64,000 nt of DNA from Membranipora membranacea (Eukaryota > Bryozoa > Gymnolaemata > Cheilostomatida > Membraniporidae): NCBI GenBank assembly GCA_914767715.1, contig OU612070.1, positions 23,486,025-23,550,024 of the forward strand, written 5' to 3'. Of the stretch, positions 34,915 to 50,948 are shown in pieces. The position numbers and the translations under genes are program-made. The first letter of the stretch is position 1; each line of letters opens with the position of its first letter. The notes beneath the pieces are model-generated. The model was not told the origin of the DNA. It did no database searches and worked only from the letters and a program-made list of their open reading frames with translations.

Positions 34915-37900
34915 ATGGCAAGCTTATCCGACAAGATCCGATGTCCCCACTGTTTGGAGGAGCTGGACTATTTAGAGGATCCTAAGGTGTTACCATGCAG
35001 TCATGTCTTCTGTATGCCTTGTCTGGAAAGTATCACCTCAAATATAGAAGTTGGTGTGCAGTCTGAATGCTCAATCTGCAGGTTTGTGATTTCTGGTGTT
35101 TTATAAACTCCCGAATCAAAAGTAAAATTGCATGGCATAAATGAGCTGTAGAATGTCTCAAGAAAGACTATTACAAAGTATCATCATTCATACCACACTG
35201 CAATCTGGTTTCTGAAAACTTGATTGGGATATCTAGTACATGTAGGTACTTAATGTTTTGAACTTGGTAGAATGACCTTATACTTCCTCTCCTTTCATTA
35301 ACCACAGTTTCTCACAATTCTTTGACGTTTGTCTGCATTTCAGGGCAACTCATGATGTCATGACCTTGAATTTGTTTGAGTCGGCCCGAGATAAATCCAA
35401 GACCACAGACCTACTTACAGCCTCAGATTCCCTAGCAGACCAAGAGGATGAGGACCAGTGATTAGATGTGATAAGTGTGAGAAAGATGCAGTCAGCTACT
35501 GTGCAGAATGTGACTGGAAGCTTTGCTCAAACCATGAAGAGGTGAGTACACATTCTGTGTCTTAGATAATGTGTACATTTCAGTTGTTTAAGGTCCCATA
35601 AAGTAGGACCCATAAAAATATCTTGTCGTTTTGTATCTAGCCTGATTTGGCAGACTACCAGACTATAAAGGGTGATCTACCCTCACTATAACATTATATG
35701 AAAAATAACAAAATCATGCTCTCATCTGTTAAGAGTGCCCTATACATGTACCTCGGAGCATGTCATTGTCAGCATTGGTAGACAGTAAATATTACCATTA
35801 TTATTATTATGGGGGAAACTCCTGATGCAACTCCATCATAATCTATCATGCCTTTCATAAAACTTTGGTATCAGTAATTTTCTGTACACGCAAGTTTTCA
35901 AGACTTCATTGTCAAGCCAGTGATAGTGTACTGAACCACTGATTGGCTAATCAGAGCCTCCCAGACTTTTGCCCCTCGCCCAACGGCCACGATTGGCCAA
36001 TCCGTACATAACAAATATCGTTATCTATACATTTTCCATTAGTTTACTGCAACATTTTTCCAGCTGCATCAACAGTTCTTCATCGAGGTGACAACCTCAC
36101 ACAAGCTTATCTCAATACAGAGCTATTCTACCAAAGTCAATATGTATATGAAGCCACTGTGCCCAACCCACGGAAAAGAGTATGCAATGTGCTGCAAAAA
36201 CTGCTTCAATCTTATCTGTCAAAAATGCACAGTTGACAGCACATGTACCAAGAGTCCTGGTGATGTCACTAATGATCAAGATAAAGGTTTGAAGGTTTTT
36301 TCATTAGCAAGTTAGTAGTTTTAAATGACTAAAATAAAATTTGGATTTGTCTGTCCTTGAAGTTTGAGACGCATTCTCTGGTCTGGCCTTGCACTAAGAA
36401 GAGACAACAGGCGTACACTACCCTTTAGCGAATAACATTGTTTAGCTACAGCTGGTTGACACTATTGTTCTCAAGTTTTTTCCTGCTACACAGATCCACA
36501 GTGCCATATCTTGCTGGGTAGAGCTGGGGACATAGGGACTGCTGGTGTTATATACTCACTTCCCTTTATAATCAAGTTGCATTTTTTACCAGGTTCTGGT
36601 CATATTTACCATACACTGACCGATGCTACGACTCAACTCAAGAAACATTTCGAGAAACTTTTGAGAGATTGTAGTAAGAAACTGACTGATATGTGTAAGC
36701 TGGAGAAACAGACCTGGCAGGAGCTGGATACGACAAATGAAGCTTGTGATGAGCTGATAGAAAAAGTGAACACGAAATCAGAAGAGCTTGTGAGTATAAC
36801 TTTTTGGTATAACATTGGGTGTTGGTAACTGTCGTCAGAATTAGAGAAAATGTCACTTGTTTTCCTGTATGAGAAGTTAACTTGCCGTATGTTCAGACAT
36901 CGGTATAGAGATTGGTTCATTCATCAGGACGGGTCACAGGTTGATAGAGTCTCAATGGTGCGTCTGGATCAGTCAGCCATTCAGTTATATGAGACTGTCT
37001 CAGAAAGCCCATCTAGGTGTTTCTGGTGGTGCTCTCCGGTTCCATTTCACTTTTGCTTGGACATATTCCACAATTCCTACTTAATTCATTCACATGGGAG
37101 CTTTTGACTTAGGGCAAGAAACCCATACCCCGGGTATATTTCCACCAACTTTTCCAGACTGTTCTATTATTCAACATGCTCATCAATCTGACTGAATAAT
37201 GAGCAACCATGTAGCTTTACATGTATTTTTCTTGATTATCAATGATCAGCCAACATTCAGACTTAGAAGATGCAACTTCACAAGTTTTAGGATCTCAAAA
37301 CAGGTAAATGAGTTAAGTTTACCTGTGGCATAGGTAGGGCATCAATATCTGATATTTTTGTAGCAAGGTTGTCCATTTGTTTTAGGTATTTGCTGTCAGA
37401 TCTGAACAAAAATCTGTGGTTGATGAAATTATGGCATTCAAAACCCTCAAGAATACAAAAGTGGAGAGCCAACTAGAGGAAAACCGAACAAATAGAGAGA
37501 CATTGGGAGATGTGATGGTAGATTGTGATCAGTTTGTCAAGACAAACCACGTTGTAAAGATTATTGCGGAGAAGCAAGAGAGACAATCAACACTCCTTGA
37601 TTCTATGAGTGTTGCCTCCACTTGTGATGAGCTAACCCTTGGAAGAACAAAGATAGATCAGCATTTGTGGGAAGGTATGGATGCTTGTACAAATCAAAGC
37701 CAAAAGCATTAGTCACTGTAGCCTTTTTGCACTAATTGCATCTGTATATATTAGTCCAAATTTGCCAGTTACTGCCAACAACTTTCTTAGTTTTCACCTT
37801 AGATTCTGAATTTAGATATTCATATCAATCTATGAATTAATCAATCAAAGCAAGTTGTCTACTGCAAATATATGCACAAACTCTCCTCTTATGGCATCTT

Positions 37901-39506
37901 CTCTGCACCATGACCACTGCTACGGCTTGCTTCTAGGTCAGAATAATATTATGGAAAATCATTCTCGACTATGCCATTACCTATAGAATAGATAAAAAGT
38001 ATATATGAAAATATAATAAACTCAAATAATGCTTTCTTTCTACATACAGATTATCTGAAACATTATATGAACCTGAACCTTACATCAGTAGCAGTTCCGC
38101 AGCATCTGGAGTACTTAGATTCAACAGATACCGGTGGAAGATGTTACGACCTGAAATTCGTTAGTGGGGATTTACGATTAGGGAACCATGATGGCATCAG
38201 AATCTATTCAAAATACAGCAATTGTTTTAAAACCATATTGCCGAGTACCCATGTCTTATCAATTGCTAGCGTCCCTGGCAACACTGAGCGTATATACTTC
38301 GTTAGACATGGAAAGATTAAAGACACCAAAACTGTTTCCAGATGTGCTGTTGAGCAACCACAAGAGCAACCTACTGACCTTTTCACCTTCAGCCATATCA
38401 ATAAAATTGTAAGCTGGATTGCAGCTTCCAAGTTGTTTATAGCCGCGACAGGCGAACAGGAGCTGATCATTTTCAATTTCAAAACTAAAAAGCAGCAAAT
38501 CATTAAAAAGAGATACACACCAGGACAGCTTCATTTCATTTCAGACGAATTGCTTCTTATTACTGCTTCTAGTGGTAGATTACATTTGATAAGGCTGAAA
38601 GTTGAGGATGGGTCCGTGCAACAAGAGGCAATCTGGACCAGCAATGACCTCATTGGAATAAGTGGTGTATGCACGACTGACAATGGACTGATTGCTGTAC
38701 AGAGTAGAAGTGTCAAAGCGATCCATATTCTATCACCTCTAGGTAAGATCCAGTCTTATTTCATACTAATTAGGGCGCTGTGAAATAGACACGCCACAGG
38801 TTGTGGAGGCTGGAACAAGCCAACATGAAATTCTCCCCAAATACTATAAACATTGTAGTAAATATATTGTATGTTATATCACACAATCATATTACAACAT
38901 ATAGCATAAATTTGAATCTTAAATTTTGCTAAGACAATTTTAAAATCAGTAGCTCATTTCAGAGTTTCTCGACTTATCTAACATCGAATGTTTACATAAA
39001 AAAGACAAAAAAGAAATTCTCTATTGATGCTTAGCCTCTGAGGCTTGTTTTCCTAGGTTGCAAAGTAAAACTTGGTAGCATCGGTAAATGATATAAATGC
39101 CTATTTCAATATGGGCAATTGTTATGGGTGTTCAGCCTTCGACTAGCTTGGTCTGAAACAGCCTGACACCTAAAATCCCTGCCAAGTTCAGACTGTGACC
39201 CCATCGACCTTAGCTACCTGTCTTGTTCGCCCCTGGGGGGGGGGGGGGGTCAGACGGTGAGCAAGAGTCTGGGAGCTCAGACTAACTGTCTTGCTCTTTT
39301 ATTTATAGACACGAGGATTATAATATTCTTTGATAGTAGGGCTACAGTGTAAGCTGATATCCTTTTATTTATTTGTAGGTAAAACTCTGAGAATACTGAA
39401 ACATGACTTGCTAAGTCCCAGCTGGGGAGGCATCAGTATCTGTGGAGACATCCTGGCTGTAGCCTGCCCTGAGCAAAATAAGTTCCAGTTGTTCAGATTG
39501 TACTGA
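34915..39506 (+). pseudogene. TRIM-like gene, unit 2 copy, one-base frameshift in exon 2
   Basis: Exons 34915-35081, 35344-35541, 36064-36286, 36593-36789, 37386-37674, 38050-38742, 39379-39506. All splice sites are intact and lengths match unit 1, except exon 5 (15 bp shorter), exon 6 (3 bp longer) and exon 2, which is 198 instead of 199 nt. The missing base is a g after gagga near 35,454. The frame then reads GAC CAG TGA, stopping at 35,459-35,461 after 94 residues, past the RING (C10-C55) and before B-box 1. Beyond the break all exons remain open in the original frame, so the lesion is young or a sequencing error. As written it could make only a RING-only peptide. The propeller differs from the intact copy at many residues. 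Confidence 0.85.
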
Positions 39507-40335
39507 CTGACATGAGGGGACAACCTATCTTAATACATATTTCACACATGTGACCAAATGATACTGCCAAGCTGCCTTGACTCAAATGGCCTTAAATGTC
39601 ATTCCTATAGGCAAAGTCATGATTCTCAGTCAAAGAGCTGATCAAAATTACTTCCAGTTTTCAGTAAATTAAATAAGGGTGCATAAAGGAAACTGCAATG
39701 TCCAAATTTTTTTTACGAGATAATTGCCCAAAAAAAATTAATTTACCTAAACGATATTCTTTCGCATTATCAGTTCAGAGAAATAAATGTGGGAGCTTCC
39801 TCTATCAAAGCTCTGTGGTGTTGAAAAGAGTTGACTTCACTTATGCCGCTGATTTCGGGGCATAAGCTTGGTTATAGTTTTTTTGAAAACAAAAGTAATT
39901 GACCATATTATGCATTTTGAAACCTGTATTTGTCCACTTTCAATGTTATCATCATTGTAACATAGTTTCGCTAAATATCCTGTATTATAGGACAAAAATG
40001 TGGGTATAGATGTGTGAAAATACAAGACTATGATGGAATGGAGGTGAAAATAAAGGGTGAAGAACAAAAAAAGTATTCAGTAGGTTCAGCAAAAAACATC
40101 AACGGTAAATTATCGTTTTTTTTGCTCTGGAGGACACTGTGTTAGTTTTAAACATAGAAACAGTCATTGCATCTGTTTGTATGAACAATAAGGGCTAGTT
40201 AAATAATTTTACTACTTGAAATTTTTTGCAAAGGGGTTGGGAGGCAATCATAGCCACCTCATTGGCTAGAGATTCTGTTTTGTATTTTAAAATAGTAAGG
40301 AAGACCACTCTATCATGTTGTTGTGATTAAGAGAT

Positions 40336-43300
40336 TTAAACATAATGATCGTCTACATCAGAGTCCTCGGGTACGTGGTGATCGTGATGTATATGCATAC
40401 TTCTGATAATATCTGAACACATAGAGAAGTTATCACTATCCAGACTGGTCACGTCATCGTGTGGTTTATTAGTGCCTCCCACGGCATCTGGGCTGGTTGG
40501 TTTGCCGTATTTATCATGATATCTCTCTATGACAACATCAGCAGAGCTAGGAGAGGCGTTACTGCGAGGATCGCGGAGATTTGTAGCAGGCGGGGTTTTC
40601 TTGTTGTTATTATTGTCAGTCTTTGATTTCTCGGGGATGATAAGCTTTCCACCAGTAAAGGCTCGAGACTCGTTCTGCAGAGGTCGGAGTTCAGCAGCAG
40701 AGGTGACACTCTTTCTTGGCAGACTGGCAGTCGGAGAAGTAGGTGAGTATGTGTCAAACTTGATCACCTCTTTACCCGACGGGGCTGATTGAATAATCCT
40801 CCTACCAACCACTCCAGCGAGTGGCGATTGTTCCAATACCTCTTTCCTATTGTAAATAAGAACCATAACAAACTACAGTCATATGTGCATCAAGTTTCCC
40901 TAAACACCTGCAAAACCATGGGAAAACAACTAAGTGGTTCTTCAATCCACAAATATAGATCCACTTTGACCTTGATCGAAAAACCTGCTACATCATCAGA
41001 AAAAGGAGTTATGTGCCTAATTTCAGTAGAGGGATAACCCTAAATAAACTTAGGAAAACAATATTATCTTGCATCTTGCATCATTACAGAATCTATTTTA
41101 TGTATACGTGTAAGACAGCATACTTTTTGATCATAGCTTTGCGTGCTGCTGCGGCTGCTTTGTTCTGTTTATAGCTAGGTGCTCGACTGACAGGTGAGGC
41201 TAGGATACGCTTGATTGGACCCATACTATCCATGTTATGACTGAACTGTATACCACTGGCCCCTTCTCCAGCATCTTCATCCAGATGTGGTCCGGTCATC
41301 ACATAAGCAAACTCTAATGTAAAATCATAATATTCTCAAATATACAGAACATCAAAACATGTGATCCCTTGCATGAAACGGTAGTCAATATGTTGGCTCT
41401 GAATGGCTGTTGAGTGTGAAAAAGAGCCAATGCCAGGTCTATGAAAGTATTGAGATATGGTTAGGTGAACCTTATTTCACATCCACTTTATATCAATAGA
41501 TACTCTGATGAAAGTACCATCTGACCTGACATTGGCTGCCTCCGACCAGCCAATCATAGCCAACGCATTGGATAATAATGAAATCGTAGTGCTTCTCAAC
41601 CATTCAATAACAAAAACATGTGGGTTAAAACAGATGTGGGTTAAAAGCTTGTGGATGCTCGAAGACTTAGAACTGGGGCATCGAATATTTATCACAGATA
41701 TAAGTTAATATATGTGCTATCTTACAGTTTCAGGAAGTTCAATGAGTTATTATATAATGAATAATGGCAAAAAAAACCTTTTTTGAGAAGGTGATTCAAA
41801 TATATCTTACAACTAGGATATAAAATATATAACATAACATAATATAATATGTTATAGATTGAGCTTACAATAATGGAACAATAATAATATAGAGGTAGGG
41901 AATAATTACTGTTAGAGAATGATTAATTTGACAGCATTAGATTTGCTGATAGCTACAATAATTATAGCATGTGCAACATTTACATCAATTATTATATCTG
42001 AACCTGAGTATAATTATGTCTAGATCATAGTAGCATGAAGCTGATATAATATAAGCACGTGAAATCGGGTTAACTTAGCTACATTACATGTTAAATGTTA
42101 GATATTAGTTTCACTCAGGAACAAATAAGGCCTGGGGAAAATTAAGATTGACTGCTGATAAGTTAGGTTTACCGTCAAAATCGATCTCTCCGCTTCCATC
42201 CCTATCAAAGTGGTCCAGAATCTCATCGACTTCAAAATCAGTCAGAGGTTCACCTAACTTCCGAAGGATGTAAGCAAATTCTTCTCGGGATAAGGCACCA
42301 CTGCCGTCCTGTTGAAGTTAAAAATATGTGGTATATAACTTGACTATGATGAGTAACCGGCATAATGTGCAGATCATAATGCAATGCAAACGCAAATTTA
42401 AAGTAAGGACTCATTTGATCAATGCTATCGACATGCAACATTTTCCAAATAAATTTATCTGATATAAATGGACGCAGTGATCCCCAATTAATCAGTTCAA
42501 TGTAGCAATCCGGTTTAGCAGACAATATTCAGAGGATCTGAAGGCCAAATTGCTAAGTATCTAATCGGCTTTTAGTTCTATCAATCAATGCTCGCTCCCT
42601 AGTATGCGCCTTACCCTGTCAAACACTTTGAAAGCTTCTTTAATGTCATCTACAGACTCCTGATCATTCCACTTTAGATACATCAGGAACAGGTACTCGT
42701 CAACATCATACATTCCATCGCCTGTAAACATCAGTAATAAGAGTATATAGTTACAAGATTAAACATATAAGATTGTAGGTACAATATCATGGGTAGAGGT
42801 ATACAGATAGAAAAGCGATGAAATTAGTTGGATTATTCAAGATCAGAAAGTGAAGTCATATGTGTTGAAAACTTTTCGCTAGCCTTATAATACACCTCTA
42901 AGGAATAGCAGCAGCAAACCAGGCATCCAAAGCGTTTTGTAGCGCGGAGGCAGGAAAGTTAGTTAGTTAGAGAAAAAGTGAGAAAACTTGACTCTATAAG
43001 TAAAGAATCTTCATCATTAACCCAATATCAAGTGCTACACACATCAAGGGTAATAAGACTCTTTTTTCCTCCCCCCCCCCCCTCAACCTTTGCCGTGATT
43101 TCTTTAGCACGTTATAGAAAACATCCATCCAGGATGATATTAACTCACAAATAAAATAGTGTTTATATATACAATAGTATTTTTGATAGGACTGGTCACA
43201 CCCAATATTTCTAGTTGAATGTTAGTTGGTATGTTACACAGCTTGACAAACTCAAACATACCATCTAAATCAGCAGTGTCCAGTAGGTCAGCCATCTCAT

Positions 43301-44948
43301 CGTGCGTCATGTCCGGATCTATTCTGTAGACGAGATTCTCTACCTGAGGTCGAGATACAAGCCCATCAGCATCTGTATCCAGTATGAAAAACGACTCTCG
43401 CATATCTGTCAACACAACACAATAAAGTTATCGTAAATTCTTGAGGATGACGATTAAACTGACAACATTAAAGAGTCTATAATTACAATACAAATACAAA
43501 AAATATTGAGCGTAGTCCACACATGCTTTTTTCCTAGATCAAGTATGATCCAATTTGCCTAGAGAGTGGACGTGGGAATAACTGGAATGCGGTCAATAAG
43601 GATCCAACTTAATCTTCTTTTTCCCTTGGTGATTCACCCATAACTCGGTGCTTCCGAAATCTTTAGATTATATCGGTCAATGTCTCCTCCATGACATACT
43701 GTGAAGATAGTATAGCTGATATGGTGATTATTTTGATTGAACGCATAAAATATAAGTTTATGCAACAAATCTTGAGCCAATATCCTAAAAAGGGAGCAGC
43801 AGTAAAATATTTGCAGGAGAAAAGCTTACAATATACACAAACTCATTACTTTCCCCAAGCTATCTAAAATGGCTGCCAAGTAACATTATGTCACCCTAAT
43901 CTTACAAAACTGAACTCATATTTATTCTCCCGTCCCTCATTTTTCCAATTTGAGCAATAACTAGCTTTTATCTACAAACTGACCTTTTCCTTGTCTTTCG
44001 TGTAGTTTTAATTAACAATTATTGAGCATTTCAATACTCAGACATGGCTTGTTAAAGATTAGAACCACTATTACAATCGATATGTTGTCTTATCAGAAAG
44101 CATTTAGAATCCAGAGCATATCAAATCCCTGCTCCTGAAACCCCCAACACCAGCAGGTGCAATGCTATCAATGGCATCCAGCGCATTGCTTAGTATGAGG
44201 CGCGGGCCACTCAAAACAAAAAACCGGCCGCGTGACAAGGCTATAGCTTAGCATGATGTAATGACTCTCACCTTTTTTGAGTTTGTCTGGTAAACCTGCA
44301 TGGTGATCTGGCAGTGATCGCTTCCTTTCTAATACCTGAAAGAAAAGCACAAATATTCAAATTTTTATGTATGCAAAGTTGGATACTTCTCTCTCATGCT
44401 TCATACACATTAAAATTGTCACAGAATAATACCTCATGCGCTCCTACTTGTTTTTTTGTCATTTCAGATAAGCGAAATAAGTTTCCATGCCCAACTGTTG
44501 CCTTCACCTAGATTCAGTTTACCTGCTTTTGGAAGAGCGGAGGAGCAATTCAGAATGCCTACAGATTGGATTAAACTTGATTTTCCTGTCTCAAGTTTTA
44601 CCCTGAATGTATGAATTTGCTCTGACTTGGAAGGATGTAAAATATGTTACTCAGCTTGGACAACACGGAATACAAATTATGACAGTATGAAATCCAAGCT
44701 GTAACCACAACTGAAGCTTCAACAGCATTATACATTTACTACTTACATACTTTGATACAGCACTTACGGCTAGATTTTTGCTCTCTGTAGAAATATTATC
44801 CCAGTTAAGCAGCATTTCACGTAGCATTTTCGATTTATGCCAAGCAGTCTTTTAACAAAGTAAAAATGGTATCCCTCAAAAATGACCCTTTACTCACCAC
44901 TCCGCCCAAATCAATGATCCGAAAGGCAGACTCCACCAACGCAAACAT
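40336..44948 (-). CDS. Calmodulin-like protein, four EF-hands plus disordered C-terminal tail, intact
   Basis: Exons from the 5' end: 44948-44898, 44335-44272, 43405-43262, 42721-42615, 42308-42173, 41313-41124, 40846-40336. The sum is 1,203 nt, 400 residues, phases closing. EF loops: 48-59 (DTDADGLVSRPQ, position 12 is Q not E, so probably weak), 84-95 (DLDGDGMYDVDE), 121-132 (DRDGSGALSREE), 157-168 (DRDGSGEIDFDE). Residues about 180-400 are rich in S, T, P, N and A and look unstructured, with a His/Asp-rich end (HIHHDHH). Likely a calcium sensor; partners unknown. Introns at D39, G87 and E168 match calmodulin introns in phase and spacing. Same strand as, and about 1.9 kb downstream of, calmodulin. 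Start: the first ATG, giving MFALVESAFR; upstream exons cannot be excluded. Confidence 0.88.
43535..43614. mobile_element. TAGATCAAG-family MITE, short copy
   Basis: Starts tagatcaagtatgatccaat and ends ggatccaacttaatct, in an intron of the CaM-like gene. Internally deleted. Confidence 0.65.
44509..44583. mobile_element. TAGATCAAG-family MITE, degraded
   Basis: tagattcagtttacctgc at the left, ggagcaattcagaatgcc inside, ggattaaacttgat at the right. The weakest member of the family in the window. Confidence 0.45.
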
Positions 44949-46267
44949 GTTTTTTGTATTATTTCAGATTGTCTTGATTAGTTCCTGTCCAACTTTGTTT
45001 CCAAGTAACAACTTTGTGTTTACAACTGTTTCGCACATAAGACTTGCGCTAGATTGATCCCATGCGTGCACATGCTACTAATGTTACTGGGTGTCTCACA
45101 ATTAAATACTCAATACATGTTTAGATAGAGGATTCCGATATGTATGCATCAGCATTCATAATTACATATCTTGCACATTGCTTTATATTTTTATGTAATA
45201 GCCTTTGATGATAGAGGTATTATATAACTATGAACTGAACTCTTGCAGGACTTACTCGCTGATTCGCAATTTACTACTAGAAGCGTGTTAAATAGGCAGA
45301 CTAAGTTTTAAATATTGCTCCAAGCAAAATGCAAGCATCGGTGCATTATAGCTACAGATTGGCCCTATAACCGCTGATACGTTGCCATGTTAGCATGCTA
45401 TTGATAATGTGTTAACAATAGTCGACCCTGCTATTGAATCCTGAGCTTGTGTAACATTAGGGTTGGCTACTATCTAGGTGGGTGGATTCCAGAAATTTTT
45501 TCTACCAGTAAACTCAAAGCAGGAGCTGTAAGCTATCGATCTACCTTAAGCAGAAGTCTGTGCGCCCACTATTTAATCAGTTAAAAACAGGCTCTTGATG
45601 GTGTAACCACTGATATAAGTTCATATCAACTCATGAAGATAGTTTCCAGCCACTGATATAAATTTTCATATCGAAAGATTGAGCCAGTTTCCAAAAACGA
45701 ACAGGAGTTGCTTTTCCCTTTTCCAGCTGCAGAAAACTCCACAATACTAAATAAACTTTCATTCAAATAAGGAGCTCAGTTAAGCTCAGGCTAAATTTTT
45801 GTTTCTGGGGTCCCCCAGTATAAAACAGTAGCCATATGACAAGGCTAGCAGTTCAGGTCAAATTACTACTCCCGGATTGAACAGGGAAATTTTGACAACT
45901 TCTGAATAATTCAGTGCGAGAAAACACCTATTTGTTTCTGGTCGAGGCATAGAAATTTCTCTACAGCATAGGTTTGAAACATAAAACCTGAATTAAAAAA
46001 AGACCATGGGCTTATTCATTCGAGCTGCAACGGATCATCACACTGACATAAAGACTACACTATCAACATTTGTATCTCTGATCATTAGAGCCAGTGTAGT
46101 TTGAACTTCAAATATGTTCGCACTGCTAATTATTGAAATTGACCTCGATCGATCAGAGATATACATGCACGTGATCAATGGGAAGGTTCATTCATGCTCT
46201 GGTTTTTGCATCTTTCAATTATTTAGAAGTTGCCTTTTATTCATCAAAAGGAGTGCAACCTTCCTAG
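44949..46267. other. Spacer between the CaM-like gene and calmodulin
   Basis: Must hold the CaM-like promoter on the minus strand. I see no clear TATA box, no gene and no repeat with defined ends. Confidence 0.4.
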
Positions 46268-46327
46268 TCATATCACAGGAATAACCTTCATTTCAAACAT
46301 GACAGTTTTTGTTTTGTTTTTGTTAAT

Positions 46328-46333
46328 TTTATT
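46328..46333 (-). terminator. Candidate calmodulin poly(A) signal
   Basis: tttatt on the plus strand is AATAAA on the transcribed strand, 473 bp past the calmodulin stop codon. The intervening sequence is AT-rich and non-coding, consistent with a 3' UTR. Confidence 0.45.
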
Positions 46334-46805
46334 GACAATGTTAACTTTCAGTAAAGGAACGTAAAAAACAAAATTTGGAATTATCATACACTGATTAACG
46401 CAGTGAATATACAGTACGATTATTACAAAAACTGGACATAATTCAATACTGTACATACATTTGTAGTTTTGCTTAGGTATTATAGTAGTGTGATTATTTG
46501 ATTACAGGACGAAGTAGCTTTCAGTATCAACTGCTCTCAATTTCAAAACACAGCTCAAAACAAAACTGTCACTGGTCTCAGATGGGACATACAAGCACCA
46601 ATGAAGCGAAAAACCCTTCCACACAGTATGACTAGAGGACATCATGGTAGCCTAGATACCCTGATGATGATGTTCCGAGGTTTTAGGCTGAGTAATATTT
46701 ATGTGTTGAGACTGCTATCACATTAGACATAAGATTCATAAGAGTTGAGATGACGTGAAGTGTTAGAAAATATTTACTCTCTTGAGAAGACGGCTCTGTA
46801 CAGTA

Positions 46806-49780
<2,975 letters not shown>

Positions 49781-49920
49781 TTTGGATAAAAAATCTGTGA
49801 CTTTATGTTACAACTTCTGTTCCTGAACTTGTTTCCTGAAGTGATTACACTACTTGAAATTTAGCTGTAAGACGTTGTTATGGTATTCATACTCAATAAC
49901 AACTCACAGTCTATTTTAGC

Positions 49921-49932
49921 TATTTTTATATG
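49921..49932 (-). promoter_or_regulatory. Possible TATA box of calmodulin
   Basis: On the minus strand reads CATATAAAAATA, about 140 bp upstream of the ATG, leaving room for a 5' UTR of about 110 bp. Inferred from motif and position only. Confidence 0.35.
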
Positions 49933-50337
49933 TAGGAGATGTTTATAGGCATTAACATGAGGTTGATCTTGATGAAAGTGAATTCGAATACATTGAAAAT
50001 ATATTAAAATCCTAAAAGAGTAGAGAAACTGATTTTATGAGCAGTGAGTGTTCTGCGCACTAAAAAAACCTAGTGAAAAGGCAGAAAGCAATGCAACACA
50101 ATATGTGCTATGATTGGCTAAATAGCTGCGCAATGCGCCTGTCACTATGCCCGCCAATCATTAAATCACAGCATGCACATGGATTTTATAATGGGCCTGT
50201 AATGGCACCCTAATAGCTATAATGAGTTGTGTGTTGGACAGGCTTCCCTTAATGAAAGTTGCATGGTAACTATAGAGCCCCCAACAATGATCTAAACAAT
50301 AAACATCTCTCCTAGATTACCACACCTCCTCAGCGTC

Positions 50338-50431
50338 AACGTTCTTAATATCGTAATAAGTAATAACAGTAATATAGGTCGAGAGTCACTCTCAACCTAT
50401 ATTTGTTATTAAGATATCAAGAACACCAACT
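50338..50431. repeat. Small foldback repeat upstream of calmodulin
   Basis: Imperfect inverted arms gttcttaatatcgtaataag... and ...ttattaagatatcaagaac meet at a near-palindromic centre (ataggtcgagagtcactctc). No target duplication identified. Confidence 0.6.
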
Positions 50432-50833
50432 AAACATCGCAGGTATTGGTGTTTTCCCCCCCCCCCCCTTACCTCCTTATCATGCAGGCTAGAGTTCGTA
50501 GGTGATGATCATGCTAAACAGCGTAAAAATGTATGGTATCAAAAATAGGATCGATGGGGCGGGGGTGGGCAAAATGATGGCTATCAACATTCTGAGATCA
50601 TAGTTGTAGATGATCTAAATGTTTTCTGAGAACTGTTGAGGTCCGCAACCAGCGTTAAAACTTATTTTTAGGCTACGAATCTACATACAAGAGGCGCTGA
50701 AGATCTAACCACTGAGCCCTGTATTTCTTACTTGTGCTGTGACAATCTTTGTTTATGAGAACCCAAAACCTACAATGCTTCAAGACTAGTGTTTGTATTA
50801 TTACACATTATAGAAGACAGCCGTGATCAGACC

Positions 50834-50940
50834 TAGATCAAATTTGATCCAATTTGCCCGCAGTCTTGTCATTCCCACTCTACTGGTGAGCTGCCGGCTC
50901 AAAATTTAAATGCAGGCAAATTGGATCATGCTTGATCTAA
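50834..50940. mobile_element. TAGATCAAG-family MITE with 8-bp TSD
   Basis: Ends tagatcaaatttgatccaat and ggatcatgcttgatcta. The flanks atcagacc (50,826-50,833 and 50,941-50,948) are an 8-bp direct repeat, which places the family in the hAT size class for target duplication. Confidence 0.85.
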
Positions 50941-50948
50941 ATCAGACC

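Larger units (their letters stand above)
22918..42694. repeat. Segmental duplication, unit 2
   Basis: This is the second unit of the tandem duplication, about 19.8 kb. It begins at the junction with a TRIM-like exon fragment (22,928-23,219) and ends within exon 4 of the intact CaM-like gene. Exons 1-3 of that gene (43,262-44,948) lie outside the duplicated block, which is why unit 1 lacks them. Confidence 0.9.
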
